From Exiguobacterium sp. KRL4 (lineage in GTDB: Bacteria > Bacillota > Bacilli > Exiguobacteriales > Exiguobacteriaceae), in contig NZ_MOLV01000004.1 in NCBI RefSeq assembly GCF_001870785.1, forward strand, positions 248,001 through 312,000: a DNA stretch of 64,000 bases, written 5' to 3'. Made by a program: the position numbers and the translations under genes. Below the pieces are notes generated by a model that was given only the letters and a program-made list of their open reading frames with translations, was not told the DNA's origin and made no database searches. Within the stretch, counting starts at the first letter, position 1. Every line of letters begins with the position of its first letter. Below are positions 27,113 to 36,628 of this stretch, piece by piece.

Positions 27113-28356
27113 GAGGAACAGTACGAGTACCCGGAGATAAATCGATGACCCATCGCGCTTTTTTGATGGGAGGAATTGCTGACGGTACGACAGTGATTTC
27201 CAATGCACTGCTTGGAGCAGATTGTCTAGCATCACTTGCTGCGGTCGAAGCGCTTGGTGCTCAAGTCGAGCGATCGAGTGATGGGATTCACATCACTGGA
27301 ACGAATCATTTAAATGCCGCGACGATTGATTGCGGAAATTCAGGAACGACGATTCGTTTGTTAAGCGGTATCTTAGCTGGTGGACAGGAGAGTTATACCT
27401 TGACGGGGGATGACTCCCTGAAAAAACGACCGATGGACCGCGTCACCGTCCCGCTCACGACACTTGGAGCAAAGATTGACGGAACATATGCCCCGTTAAT
27501 GATAGCGGGTCGACGTCTGGTTGGTACGACGTACACTTTACCGGTCGCTAGTGCACAAGTGAAAAGTGCGGTACTTCTCGCCGGTTTGTTTGCGACGGGT
27601 GAGACGACGGTCATTGAACCGGTTCTCTCACGTGATCATACGGAGCGGATGTTGCCGAAGTTTGGTGCTGAGGTGACGATTCAAGAGCAGGAACGAGGTC
27701 GGCAGATTCGCTTGCAAGGACCGATTCGTCTGCAGGCGACGACGCTTGACATTCCGGGTGATCCGTCATCGGCAGCGTTCTGGTGGACAGCGGCTGTCCT
27801 TGGACAGGACAGTGCGATCACGACTGAACACGTGTTAATGAATCCGACCCGGATCGGTTTTTTACAAGTATTACGCCAGATGGGGGCAAGTGTTGAGATC
27901 ACGAATCGTCAAGAGTCAACGGGAGAAGAAACGGCAGACGTGACACTGAGGACAACGTCCCTACAAGCCATTTCGATTGAAGGGGAACAGATTCCGTCAT
28001 TGATCGACGAAATTCCGTTGCTTGCCTTACTTGCGACACAAGCGGATGGGAAAACGATCATCCGGGATGCCGCGGAATTACGAGTCAAGGAAACGGACCG
28101 GATCGAGACCGTCGTGTCGGCCTTAAAAAAACTCGGAGCCCGAATCGAAGCGACGGCAGACGGGATGATCATTGATGGACCGACCCCTCTAATCGGTGCG
28201 ACGGTCGACAGCGCCGGCGATCATCGTTTGGCCATGATGTTGACGATTGCTTCGACATTACAGCCGGAAATTCAAGTGCTCGGGAATGAAGTAGTTGAAG
28301 TCAGTTACCCAACGTTCTATGATGATTTAAAGACACTACAGCAGGCGAACCTGTAA
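27103..28356 (+). CDS. aroA: 3-phosphoshikimate 1-carboxyvinyltransferase (EPSP synthase)
   Basis: This approximately 417-residue enzyme joins phosphoenolpyruvate to shikimate 3-phosphate. Conserved stretches are [23 protein letters not shown], and KETDRI near residue 325. The GTG at 27103 has a well-placed GGTGAGGTG; GTG at 27094 is an alternative. It overlaps the end of aroB. In B. subtilis aroH, the trp operon, hisC and tyrA lie between aroB and this gene; here the three aro genes are contiguous. It is called aroE in B. subtilis. Confidence 0.94.
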   Translation: MGLRGTVRVPGDKSMTHRAFLMGGIADGTTVISNALLGADCLASLAAVEALGAQVERSSDGIHITGTNHLNAATIDCGNSGTTIRLLSGILAGGQESYTLTGDDSLKKRPMDRVTVPLTTLGAKIDGTYAPLMIAGRRLVGTTYTLPVASAQVKSAVLLAGLFATGETTVIEPVLSRDHTERMLPKFGAEVTIQEQERGRQIRLQGPIRLQATTLDIPGDPSSAAFWWTAAVLGQDSAITTEHVLMNPTRIGFLQVLRQMGASVEITNRQESTGEETADVTLRTTSLQAISIEGEQIPSLIDEIPLLALLATQADGKTIIRDAAELRVKETDRIETVVSALKKLGARIEATADGMIIDGPTPLIGATVDSAGDHRLAMMLTIASTLQPEIQVLGNEVVEVSYPTFYDDLKTLQQANL

Positions 28357-28399
28357 GTTCGACAGGCACAGTGAAATAGAAGAAAGTGAGGTGTTTGCC

Positions 28400-29662
28400 T
28401 TGAACGAAGACCTATTAAAACAGATAGTCGAAAGCCTAGAACATGGTCACACGTCAGAAGCGCTAGCAGCGCTCGAACAACTCGAGAAAACAGGTACGGA
28501 TGAAGACCGACTGGCAGTAGCCGATCTCTATATCGAGCTTGGTCTATCCGATCGTGCGGTTGACATACTCGCGCCCCTGTATGTCGACTATTCAGGAAAT
28601 GCCGGCGTTGCCTTGTTGCTCGCTGAATGTTACATCGATCTCGACCGTGAGGAAGAAGCCATCACCGTGTTAGAGCAAGTGGATACGAGTGACATCGAAA
28701 ACGGACCACGGACATTGGTCTTGTTAGCTGATTTGTACCAATCGCAAGGGTTAGACGAAGTGGCACTTGCTAAACTGAAGGAAGCCCGGACGCTTGCGCC
28801 GGACGAACCATTGCTCGCCTACGGGTTAGCCGAATTATATATGACACTCGGTGCGTTTGATCAGGCCGTTCCCTTATTCGCTGAGATTGCGGCAGATCCC
28901 GTCCTACGTGAAGAATTGCCGCTTGATGCGCTCTACGCAGAGTCATTGGCGATGATTGGAGAATTCGAAGAGGCGATTCCGCTTTATGAACGTGCCGTCG
29001 CGGAACGCTCGGACTTGCATACGTTATTTGGTCTGGCGATGACGGCCCACCGAGTCGGTCAACATCAAAAAGCAGTCGAGACGTTCCAACAGCTGATCGC
29101 CCAAGATCCAGATTACACCTCGGCGTATGTTCCCTATGCAGAAAGCCAGTCGGAACTTGGTTTGACGAAAGAAGCCTTGAATGTCATCAAACAAGGCATC
29201 GAACGGGATGACTACAATGATGAATTACGGACGATGGAAGCACTATTCCTGCTGAAACTCGGTGACCGGGAAGGGAGTGTCAAAGCGTTACGCGAGGCAC
29301 TTGCCCTGAATCCAGAATCCTTGCTCGCCGCTGAACGGTTACTGGCGTTACTGGCCGAGGATGAAGATCACGAAGCGACGCTCGAGACGATTTCGGCGAT
29401 CGAAGAACATGTCACAGCACCAATTCTGACATGGTATCGTGCCCGTTCCCTGTATGCGTTAGAAGAGTATACACAAGCGATGGAAAAATATGCTCAAGTC
29501 GAGTCTGCTTTTGCGGATGACGCTTTATTCTTAAAGGAATATGGCTACGCATTAGTCGAGGAAGGCCGTCGTGAAGAAGGGCACTCCTTATTACGACGCG
29601 CGGCAAGTCTGACGCCGGAAGACGCAGATTTAGTCGATTATGTCGAACGAATGGATGGATGA
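28400..29662 (+). CDS. ypiA: Tetratricopeptide repeat protein YpiA
   Basis: This 420-residue, strongly acidic cytoplasmic protein is made of tandem TPR helices across almost its whole length; examples are LYIELGLSDRAVDIL, LYQSQGLDEVALAKL and AMTAHRVGQHQKAVETF. It is probably a protein-protein interaction scaffold. The TTG at 28400 has AAAGTGAGGTG six bases upstream; the GTG at 28391 is too near it. It follows aroA as in B. subtilis, where ypiA, ypiB and ypiF precede qcrABC. Specific partners are unknown. Confidence 0.85.
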   Translation: MNEDLLKQIVESLEHGHTSEALAALEQLEKTGTDEDRLAVADLYIELGLSDRAVDILAPLYVDYSGNAGVALLLAECYIDLDREEEAITVLEQVDTSDIENGPRTLVLLADLYQSQGLDEVALAKLKEARTLAPDEPLLAYGLAELYMTLGAFDQAVPLFAEIAADPVLREELPLDALYAESLAMIGEFEEAIPLYERAVAERSDLHTLFGLAMTAHRVGQHQKAVETFQQLIAQDPDYTSAYVPYAESQSELGLTKEALNVIKQGIERDDYNDELRTMEALFLLKLGDREGSVKALREALALNPESLLAAERLLALLAEDEDHEATLETISAIEEHVTAPILTWYRARSLYALEEYTQAMEKYAQVESAFADDALFLKEYGYALVEEGRREEGHSLLRRAASLTPEDADLVDYVERMDG

Positions 29663-29690
29663 CTTCACTGGAGAAGGGAGTAGGATTGAG

Positions 29691-30218
29691 ATGACAGAGA
29701 GAAAGCAGCGTTTCTTGCGCCGCATCTTGACCTATTATACGTTGAAACGTCGGGAATCGAAATGGATCATTGATTATTGGCTTCGCAATGAGTCGAAGCT
29801 GGATCGTGTTCATTTCGTTCAAAATGCCATGTTTGCGCCAAAAGCGATGATCATCACGACATATGGATTTGACGCCGACCCTTTTCTGTTTAAAAAAGGT
29901 GAAGTCAAAACAACGGATCCCGAAAAAGCGTATCACGACATCCGGTTGACGGATGAAGACGTCTATATCGAATTAAACTTCCAAGGCATGATGATGGATG
30001 ATGAGTACCTGTCCTTGTTGGAAGAAAATCCATTCCGACCAGAAGTGGCCGTTGAACCCAAATTGGCAGACGCGGCGATGAATTTTATTGCTGCGACCGT
30101 CAATCGCCAAGAAGAAGAACGTCTTGTCCGATTGATTGATGAGGCACTTGATGCGCGAGATAAAAATCGGTTTCAATCTCTTTCGGACGAGTTGCGTCTG
30201 ATTCGCAGCCAGTTGTAA
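29691..30218 (+). CDS. ypiB: UPF0302 protein YpiB
   Basis: This 175-residue protein matches the YpiB/UPF0302 family, with conserved RRILTYYTLKRRES near the N-terminus and an acidic central IELNFQG segment. It has a coiled, charged C-terminus. The ATG at 29691 is supported by GAAGGGAGTAGG. Its function is not established. A GC-rich terminator follows. Confidence 0.82.
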   Translation: MTERKQRFLRRILTYYTLKRRESKWIIDYWLRNESKLDRVHFVQNAMFAPKAMIITTYGFDADPFLFKKGEVKTTDPEKAYHDIRLTDEDVYIELNFQGMMMDDEYLSLLEENPFRPEVAVEPKLADAAMNFIAATVNRQEEERLVRLIDEALDARDKNRFQSLSDELRLIRSQL

Positions 30219-30242
30219 GTCAAGAAGTAGAAATATGATGGT

Positions 30243-30278
30243 CGTGCCCCCTCCTGTTCAACAGAAGGGGGGCTTTTT
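30243..30278 (+). terminator. Terminator after ypiB
   Basis: The stem GCCCCCTCCTGTT / AACAGAAGGGGGGC is followed by six T residues. It closes the cheR-aro-ypi transcript. Confidence 0.85.
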
Positions 30279-30422
30279 TCGGAAAGTGAAAGTAAGGACA
30301 AAATATGAAGAAAAATCGTAGGTAATTTCATAAAACGTTCACATTAGGCGGGCAGTTATAAATGCGGATATGATACATTAAATGTGACGAATTGTAAGTG
30401 AACAGGAAAGGGGGGAAATGAC

Positions 30423-30863
30423 TTGCGTTTCAAACCATCCGATGTTCAAAGGACGAGAAACGAACAAGCGTATATCGATACGTTGATTGTCCCATTGATA
30501 CCTGTCGGATTTGACGAAGCGATGCATGCTTTTGCAGAATGTGCAGATATGACGATGACGGTGGCGACGGAAGTCGAACGACAATTGTCCGGTCGGGCGA
30601 TGCTCGTACCACCGATGACCTATATCGGTGACCCATCCATTGAACAGCTCAGCAGTTGGGAGCAAGCAGCGTCTTCTGAACAATTTCGATTTGTGACGTT
30701 CATTACCGCCGATTTACGGTGGAAAGAGACATCGGTCGAGGACATCATTTATGTCCCGCGTTTATCGCTTGAGACGATGAGTCGCGATCAACAAGGTCAG
30801 ATGGTCGGGAATTTTGTCGGGCAAGTCCTCGAGCAGTTAGGAAACCGTTGGACCGCGCTATGA
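30423..30863 (+). CDS. ypiF: YpiF family protein (DUF2487)
   Basis: This 146-residue protein belongs to the DUF2487 family, which sits directly upstream of qcrABC in Bacillus. It starts with TTG behind AGGAAAGGGGGG. No catalytic motif or membrane segment is visible. The conserved neighbourhood suggests a link to the cytochrome bc complex, but this is only an inference. Confidence 0.75.
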   Translation: MRFKPSDVQRTRNEQAYIDTLIVPLIPVGFDEAMHAFAECADMTMTVATEVERQLSGRAMLVPPMTYIGDPSIEQLSSWEQAASSEQFRFVTFITADLRWKETSVEDIIYVPRLSLETMSRDQQGQMVGNFVGQVLEQLGNRWTAL

Positions 30864-30868
30864 AGCGG

Positions 30869-30897
30869 TTGACGCAATGATTTTATTAAGATACTAT
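30869..30897 (+). promoter_or_regulatory. Promoter of qcrABC
   Basis: TTGACG and TACTAT are 17 bases apart, about 60 bases upstream of the qcrA ribosome site. Confidence 0.65.
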
Positions 30898-30967
30898 TAC
30901 CATGTGAGAAATTTGTGTGAAGTACTGTGGTCTTGGGGCACAGCGTACATCACGAGGGGGGATCGAG

Positions 30968-31474
30968 ATGGCTCAAAACGGGTCTAACGTAACACGTCGT
31001 CAGTTCTTGACGTATACATTGACTGGAGTCGGCGGCTTTATGGCGGCGACGATGGTTATGCCGATGGTCAACTTCGCAGTTGATCCAGTCCTGAAAAAAT
31101 CAGGAGCAGGCGATAAAGTAAAAGTAATGAAGTTGTCGGACATCACGACAGAACCAAAACGGGTCGACTTTAAGAAACAAACACAGGATGCGTGGTATGA
31201 GTTTGAAGAAACGTTGTCTGCTTGGGTGTTTAAAAACGATAAAGGTGAGATTTTAGCATTATCACCGATTTGTAAACACTTAGGTTGCCAAGTAAGTTTT
31301 GGATCTGATCCAACGCACCCCGAACAATTCTATTGCCCATGTCATTTCGGCCGGTATACGAAAGATGGCGTTAACGTTCCAGGAACGCCTCCGACGAAAC
31401 CGCTTGACGGATATGAAATGCAAGAGAAAGATGGTTTCCTCTACCTAGGTAAACCAGTCGAAAGAGGTGCGTAA
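30968..31474 (+). CDS. qcrA: Menaquinol-cytochrome c reductase, Rieske iron-sulfur subunit
   Basis: This 168-residue Rieske protein of the cytochrome bc complex is anchored by one N-terminal membrane segment with a twin-arginine beginning (TRRQFLTY). The [2Fe-2S] ligands are in CKHLGC and CPCHFGRY. It transfers electrons from menaquinol to cytochrome c on the outer face of the membrane. The start is at 30968 after GAGGGGGGATC, although the frame is open further upstream. It is the first gene of qcrABC. Confidence 0.95.
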   Translation: MAQNGSNVTRRQFLTYTLTGVGGFMAATMVMPMVNFAVDPVLKKSGAGDKVKVMKLSDITTEPKRVDFKKQTQDAWYEFEETLSAWVFKNDKGEILALSPICKHLGCQVSFGSDPTHPEQFYCPCHFGRYTKDGVNVPGTPPTKPLDGYEMQEKDGFLYLGKPVERGA

Positions 31475-31477
31475 GCG

Positions 31478-32149
31478 ATGATGCAAAAAATCTATGATTG
31501 GATCGATGAGCGGGTAGATATTACTCCGCTGTGGCGAGATATCGCCGATCATGAAGTACCAGAACACGTTAACCCGGCTCATAACTTTTCAGCATTCGTT
31601 TATTGTTTTGGCGGGCTGACATTCTTTACGATTGTCATTCAGATTCTTTCGGGAATGTTTTTGACGATGTATTATGTACCAGATATCATCAACGCACACG
31701 CGTCTGTTTATTATCTTCAAAATGAAGTCGCCCATGGTCAAATCGTTCGTGGTATGCACCACTGGGGCGCATCTGTCGTTATCGTAATGTTGTTCCTACA
31801 TACATTACGCGTCTTCTTCACAGGTTCTTACAAAAAACCACGTGAATTGAACTGGGTCGTCGGCGTTCTGTTGTTCTTCGTTGTCTTAGCGCTTGGCCTG
31901 ACAGGATATCTGTTGCCATGGGACATGAAAGCCTTATTCGCGACGAAAGTTACCATTCAGATTGCTGAGAGTATTCCGGTCATCGGTGGTATCGCGAAAA
32001 CACTCCTTGCGGGTGGAGAAATCGTCGGAGCGAGTACAATTGCTCGATTCTTTGCGATTCACGTCTTCTTCCTTCCTGCAGCATTGTTCGTCTTGCTCGG
32101 GGCCCACTTCATGATGATCCGCAAACAAGGGATCTCTGGACCACTTTAA
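31478..32149 (+). CDS. qcrB: Menaquinol-cytochrome c reductase, cytochrome b subunit
   Basis: This 223-residue protein with four membrane helices carries the two b-type hemes. Heme-ligand histidines lie in RGMHHWGASVV and in the last helix (AIHVFFLPAAL and the following LGAHF). It is the short, cytochrome b6-like form; the remaining part is provided by QcrC, as in Bacillus. The gene starts three bases after qcrA. Confidence 0.95.
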   Translation: MMQKIYDWIDERVDITPLWRDIADHEVPEHVNPAHNFSAFVYCFGGLTFFTIVIQILSGMFLTMYYVPDIINAHASVYYLQNEVAHGQIVRGMHHWGASVVIVMLFLHTLRVFFTGSYKKPRELNWVVGVLLFFVVLALGLTGYLLPWDMKALFATKVTIQIAESIPVIGGIAKTLLAGGEIVGASTIARFFAIHVFFLPAALFVLLGAHFMMIRKQGISGPL

Positions 32150-32189
32150 ACCGACAATTACTTTAGACAACTAAAAGGGGGAGAACACG

Positions 32190-32981
32190 ATGCATCGTGG
32201 TAAAGGAATGAAATTCGTCACCGATTCACGGGTGTCGATCAACAACCGGATGCCGAATAAGTCAAAAGACTATTCAGAGTATCCAGGTCGGACGGAAGCG
32301 TTCTGGCCAAACTTCTTACTTCGCGAATGGATGGTTGGAGCGGTCTTCTTGATTGGCTTCATGACTCTGACAATCGTTGAAGCGGCACCACTTCAAAATA
32401 TTGCTGACCCGACGAATACGTCGTACATTCCACTTCCGGACTGGTACTTCCTATTCCTCTATCAGCTCTTGAAATACCAATTTGCTGCCGGTCCATACAT
32501 CTTGATGGGAACGGTCATTCTTCCGGGTCTTGCCTTTACGGCCTTACTCGTAGCACCATGGTTAGACCAAGGCATTGAGCGTCGCCCAGCGAAACGTCCA
32601 GTTGCAGTCAGCATGATGTTACTTGGAATTGTCTCAATTATTTTCTTGACTTGGGAATCTGTTCAAACAACGCACTGGGATACAATCCATAAACAAGGTG
32701 AGTTGACGATGAACGAAGGTCCTAAAATCGATACAGCAGCAAAAGGGTTTGAGATTTATTCGAACCAATCATGTGTCAACTGTCACGGGAAAAACCTCGA
32801 AGGTGGAGCAGCTGCTCCTGCCCTCGTCGGTACGAAAAAGACAGAAGAAGAAATTTATGAGATTGCAGACAAAGGGGTCGGAGCGATGCCTGCTGGACAG
32901 TACAAAGGTTCAGATGCAGACCGTAAAGAACTCGCCAAATTCATCGCTTCTTACGGTGAAGGCGGAGAAAACAATAAATAA
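32190..32981 (+). CDS. qcrC: Menaquinol-cytochrome c reductase, cytochrome b/c subunit
   Basis: This 263-residue fusion combines a subunit IV-like membrane part (three helices, with PLPDWYFLFLYQLLKY near residues 75-95) and a C-terminal outside-facing cytochrome c domain. The heme c site is CVNCH near residue 193, with the axial Met in GAMPAG. The architecture is typical of Bacillus QcrC. It has an AAAAGGGGGAG site and is probably last in the qcr operon. Confidence 0.95.
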   Translation: MHRGKGMKFVTDSRVSINNRMPNKSKDYSEYPGRTEAFWPNFLLREWMVGAVFLIGFMTLTIVEAAPLQNIADPTNTSYIPLPDWYFLFLYQLLKYQFAAGPYILMGTVILPGLAFTALLVAPWLDQGIERRPAKRPVAVSMMLLGIVSIIFLTWESVQTTHWDTIHKQGELTMNEGPKIDTAAKGFEIYSNQSCVNCHGKNLEGGAAAPALVGTKKTEEEIYEIADKGVGAMPAGQYKGSDADRKELAKFIASYGEGGENNK

Positions 32982-33036
32982 AATGACAGCCGGGGGAATT
33001 TTCCTCCGGTTTTTGTCTATCACGAGGTGAAGTCAG

Positions 33037-33636
33037 ATGCCCTTTTTACACATTTTGAAGCATAAAGCTGTTTTGTGGCCACTCGCGTTAATCAATCTCG
33101 CGGGTACCCTGTATGGTTATTATTGGTATCAACCGCAACTGGCGCTGTCGAAATGGTACTACTATCCGTTTATTCCCGACAGCCCGACAGCTTCGCTCTT
33201 TTTTACAATCATCGTTTTCCTTTGGATTTTCAATCGGCGTTCGCGGTTATTTGAAGCCCTCGCTTTCGTGACGCTCATCAAGTATGGCGTCTGGGCGGTC
33301 ATCATGAACGCGTTGATGTTACGCGAACTGGGAACGAGTGATTCCTATTTAACGGCAATGGCATTGATGCTGATGGTTTCACACGGGGCAATGGCATTCC
33401 AAGCTGTTTTATATGCCCCTGTGATGGCGTTTCGGACAAAAGAGCTTGTACTAGTCGCTATTTGGGTCCTTCATAACGATGTCGTCGATTATGTACTAGG
33501 ACAATGGCCGCGTTATCCGGCACTTGCTGAACACATCCAGTGGATCGGGTACGGATCGTTTTGGCTGACTGGATTATGTCTTTTGATGGGATATTGGTTT
33601 GTCGCACGCGATTCGATTGACAATAAGTTCGCTTGA
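33037..33636 (+). CDS. ypjA: Membrane protein YpjA (DUF1405)
   Basis: This 199-residue protein of the DUF1405 family has about six hydrophobic segments, with the conserved YYWYQPQLA and YYYPFIPDSPTA near the N-terminus. It follows qcrC exactly as in B. subtilis. Its function is unknown. It is probably read from the qcr promoter, since no terminator separates them. Confidence 0.8.
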   Translation: MPFLHILKHKAVLWPLALINLAGTLYGYYWYQPQLALSKWYYYPFIPDSPTASLFFTIIVFLWIFNRRSRLFEALAFVTLIKYGVWAVIMNALMLRELGTSDSYLTAMALMLMVSHGAMAFQAVLYAPVMAFRTKELVLVAIWVLHNDVVDYVLGQWPRYPALAEHIQWIGYGSFWLTGLCLLMGYWFVARDSIDNKFA

Positions 33637-33682
33637 ACATAAAATAAGAATATAATCTTTTTTGTGAAGGAGCAGATGCCAT

Positions 33683-34363
33683 ATGGCGAACTATCTGATT
33701 TATTTGGCCATCATCATCATCGTGCCGATTTGGGCTCAGATGCGTGTCAGAAAAACGTACAAAAAATATCAACAAGTGCCGATTCATAGTGGGGTGACAG
33801 GGGCGCAAGTCGCTGATTTCATCATGAAACAAAATGGAATTACGGATGTCCGGCTCGAGCCGATTGGCGGAACGATGTCCGATCATTACGATCCGACGAA
33901 TAAAGTCGTTCGTCTTTCGGAAGATGTCTATTACGGTTCAACGGTGTCAGCTGTTTCGATTGCTGCACACGAAATCGGTCATGTCATTCAAGATGCAACG
34001 GATTACGGGATGATGCGTGTCCGTCACCGGATTGCACCAGTCGCTTCGATCACATCGAACCTATCGTTTCCGTTATTGCTGATTGGTTTGTTTGCCGGTA
34101 TCACCGGTTTTGCGATGCTCGGTGTCATCTTGATGCTTGGAGCGGTCATCTTCCAACTCGTGACGTTACCCGTCGAGTTTGATGCCTCAAACCGGGCGAT
34201 GGCCCAGTTGACGGAACACGGGATCATTGATGCAGAGGAAGAACGTGGTTCACGTCGCGTATTGAACGCAGCTGCTTGGACGTATGTTGCAGCGACACTC
34301 GTTGCCGTAGCTGAATTCGTCCGACTCGCATTGCTCGTCTTTGCACCGTCTAGTGATGACTAA
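33683..34363 (+). CDS. Membrane zinc metallopeptidase (YugP-like)
   Basis: This 226-residue membrane protein of the Zn_peptidase_2 family has the zinc motif HEIGH (within SIAAHEIGHVIQD, about residues 94-106). It has an N-terminal membrane segment and two to three C-terminal ones. It is a predicted membrane-embedded or membrane-anchored protease with unknown substrate. The start follows TGAAGGAGC. A bidirectional terminator separates it from the convergent YitT-type gene. Confidence 0.82.
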   Translation: MANYLIYLAIIIIVPIWAQMRVRKTYKKYQQVPIHSGVTGAQVADFIMKQNGITDVRLEPIGGTMSDHYDPTNKVVRLSEDVYYGSTVSAVSIAAHEIGHVIQDATDYGMMRVRHRIAPVASITSNLSFPLLLIGLFAGITGFAMLGVILMLGAVIFQLVTLPVEFDASNRAMAQLTEHGIIDAEEERGSRRVLNAAAWTYVAATLVAVAEFVRLALLVFAPSSDD

Positions 34364-34367
34364 ATAG

Positions 34368-34408
34368 AAAAAAACGAGGAGTCCTTTCGGATTCCTCGTT
34401 TTTTTGTT
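34368..34408. terminator. Bidirectional terminator
   Basis: The stem AAAACGAGGAGTCC / GGATTCCTCGTTTT has a TTTC loop and seven T residues on the plus strand, with A residues on the other side. It serves both the metallopeptidase and the YitT gene. Confidence 0.88.
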
Positions 34409-34425
34409 GTGGACACAACAACGTG

Positions 34426-35313
34426 TCACGTTTCTTTGATTGGGATTCGATTTTCGTCAAACGTAAATCCTTCTCCCGTGACCTCATAAACGTCATGTAA
34501 GGTGATGAAGGCGTGTTGATCGACGGACTTGACGAGTGTTTTTAGTCGCGTGATTTCATTACGGGCAACGACGACGTAGAGCACTTCCAAGTCCCGTCCC
34601 GAGTAACCACCTTTTGCGATTAGGCGGGTCGTTCCCCGGTTCATCGTTGCGTGAATACCGTCTGCAATCTCTGTCCGGTGATCGCTGATGATCATCGCCG
34701 CTTTTCCGGCATACGTACCTTCTTGCATCCAATCGATGACACGCGCCCCGACGTAAACGGCGAGTAACGTGTACATCGCCTGTTTGTAGTCGAGATACGT
34801 TAAAGAGGCAATGATGACAAAAAAGTCGAAGACCATAAACGTTCTTCCGATCGACCAACCAAAATAGCGTTTCGTCAGGCGGGCGATGATATCGACGCCA
34901 CCGGTCGTGCCACCGTTGTTGAAGATGATACCGAGACCAACACCGATGAAGACGCCGGCGAATAAGGCAGCAAGTACCATGTCATCCTTCAATAAAATCT
35001 CAAGCGGTGAATACTTCGCGATCAAGCCATACCAAATCGAAAAGCTGAAGGTGCCGATCAACGTATAGATGAACGTCGTCCGACCAAGCAGCTTATAGCT
35101 GACGAAGAAAAGCGGAATGTTCAAGACCAGGTTGGTGATGGAAGGAGAAAATCCGAACAACCCTTTTAAAATCAAGGTAATTCCGGTAAAGCCTCCTTCA
35201 GCCAACTCGTTTTGAACGTTAAAATGATAAATACCAAAGGCAAAAATAAATGATCCGATTAAAATCCAAATGATATTTTGAATTCGAATCGGAAACTGGA
35301 ATGGGGGTGCCAT
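34426..35313 (-). CDS. ypjC: YitT-family membrane protein (YpjC-like)
   Basis: This 295-residue protein has five N-terminal membrane helices (YitT domain; GGTTGGVDIIARL near residues 130-142) and a C-terminal cytoplasmic DUF2179 domain (YVVVARNEI and ITLHDVYEVTGEGF). The start at 35313 is chosen because GAGAGGAG lies seven bases upstream; an earlier in-frame ATG at 35334 lacks one. The location before bshA matches B. subtilis ypjC. The transport or other function of this family is not established. Confidence 0.82.
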   Translation of the reverse strand: MAPPFQFPIRIQNIIWILIGSFIFAFGIYHFNVQNELAEGGFTGITLILKGLFGFSPSITNLVLNIPLFFVSYKLLGRTTFIYTLIGTFSFSIWYGLIAKYSPLEILLKDDMVLAALFAGVFIGVGLGIIFNNGGTTGGVDIIARLTKRYFGWSIGRTFMVFDFFVIIASLTYLDYKQAMYTLLAVYVGARVIDWMQEGTYAGKAAMIISDHRTEIADGIHATMNRGTTRLIAKGGYSGRDLEVLYVVVARNEITRLKTLVKSVDQHAFITLHDVYEVTGEGFTFDENRIPIKET

Positions 35314-35485
35314 CTGTTTGCTCCTCTCTGACATGACTCTTTCTCTAGGGTAACGGCAGAATTCAAAAAAGACTAGTCTTTCTCACGAAAATCACTCGAA
35401 AAGTGGTCGATGTAGTTTTTAGTCGCTAATTTGATTACAATGAGCAGGGTAGAGGACATTATCAGTGGAGAGTGAGTGAGTGAAT

Positions 35486-36628
35486 ATGAAAAAAGCGATT
35501 GGGATTCTTTGTTACCCATCAGTCGGCGGCAGTGGCGTCGTCGCGACGGAACTCGGAATGAAATTAGCGGATCGGGGACATGATGTTCATTTCATTACAT
35601 CAAGCATTCCCTTCCGCCTGACGGAGTATCGACCGAACATCACTGTCCATCTCGTCGAAGTGAATCAATATTCGGTCTTTAAGTATCCACCGTACGATAT
35701 TACTTTGGCTTCGAAAGTGGCGGAAGTGATCGACCTGTTTGATCTCGACATCATTCATGCCCATTACGCAGTCCCCCATGCGGTGTGTGCCGAACTGGGC
35801 CGAAACATGGCGAAGAAAAAAGGGGTTGGTGTCGTAACGACTTTACACGGTACAGACATTACGGTCATCGGTCAAGACTTAGAGATGCAGCCAGCCATCC
35901 GTTATGGGATTGAAAGTTCAGACGCTGTCACAGCTGTCTCGGAAAGTCTTGCCCTGGAGACGAATATGACGTTAAACGGGCACTATTTAATCGATGTGAT
36001 TCCGAACTCGATTGATGAAAGTGTCTATTATCCGATGCGAGATGAGCGTTTGAAACGGCATTATGGCATCGAACCGGATGAAACCGTTGTCATCCATATC
36101 TCGAACTTCCGTCCGGTCAAGCGGATTGATGACACGTTAGCCGCTTTTGCGATTGCCTCAAATGATCGGGCGATGCGCCTGCTGCTTGTTGGCGACGGTC
36201 CAGAGATGGGGCAGACGAGACGACGAGCAAAAGAACTTGGGATCTACGACAAGATTATTTTTGCTGGGAAACAGGAACATGTCGCCCAATTATTAGCGAT
36301 CAGCGACATCCATTTATTGTTATCGGAAAAGGAAGCGTTTGGTCTTGTTGTTCTGGAGGCGATGGCGGTGGGGGTTCCAAGCGTCGTCTCGAGTGCCGGT
36401 GGATTACCGGAAGTGATTCAAGACGGAAAAACCGGATTTATTGTTCCGACCTATGATGTCAAGGCGGCAGCCGAACGGATTGGTCGTTTGGCAGACGACC
36501 CGTTACTACGAGAAGAGTTGGCAGAGGAAGGGATCCGGGATACGCGGCGACGGTTTGACTCCAATCAAGTCGTTCGGGCGTATGAACTCCTTTATGAACG
36601 GGTGTGTGCACGATATGAAAATGCTTGA
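35486..36628 (+). CDS. bshA: N-acetyl-alpha-D-glucosaminyl L-malate synthase
   Basis: This 380-residue family 4 glycosyltransferase makes GlcNAc-malate from UDP-GlcNAc and malate, the first step to bacillithiol. It has the N-terminal CYPSVGGSGVVATELG and a C-terminal nucleotide-sugar motif SEKEAFGLVVLEAMAVG. It overlaps cca by 14 bases. In B. subtilis bshB1 (the deacetylase) and mgsA are immediately upstream; both are absent here, so bshB must lie elsewhere. Confidence 0.93.
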   Translation: MKKAIGILCYPSVGGSGVVATELGMKLADRGHDVHFITSSIPFRLTEYRPNITVHLVEVNQYSVFKYPPYDITLASKVAEVIDLFDLDIIHAHYAVPHAVCAELGRNMAKKKGVGVVTTLHGTDITVIGQDLEMQPAIRYGIESSDAVTAVSESLALETNMTLNGHYLIDVIPNSIDESVYYPMRDERLKRHYGIEPDETVVIHISNFRPVKRIDDTLAAFAIASNDRAMRLLLVGDGPEMGQTRRRAKELGIYDKIIFAGKQEHVAQLLAISDIHLLLSEKEAFGLVVLEAMAVGVPSVVSSAGGLPEVIQDGKTGFIVPTYDVKAAAERIGRLADDPLLREELAEEGIRDTRRRFDSNQVVRAYELLYERVCARYENA

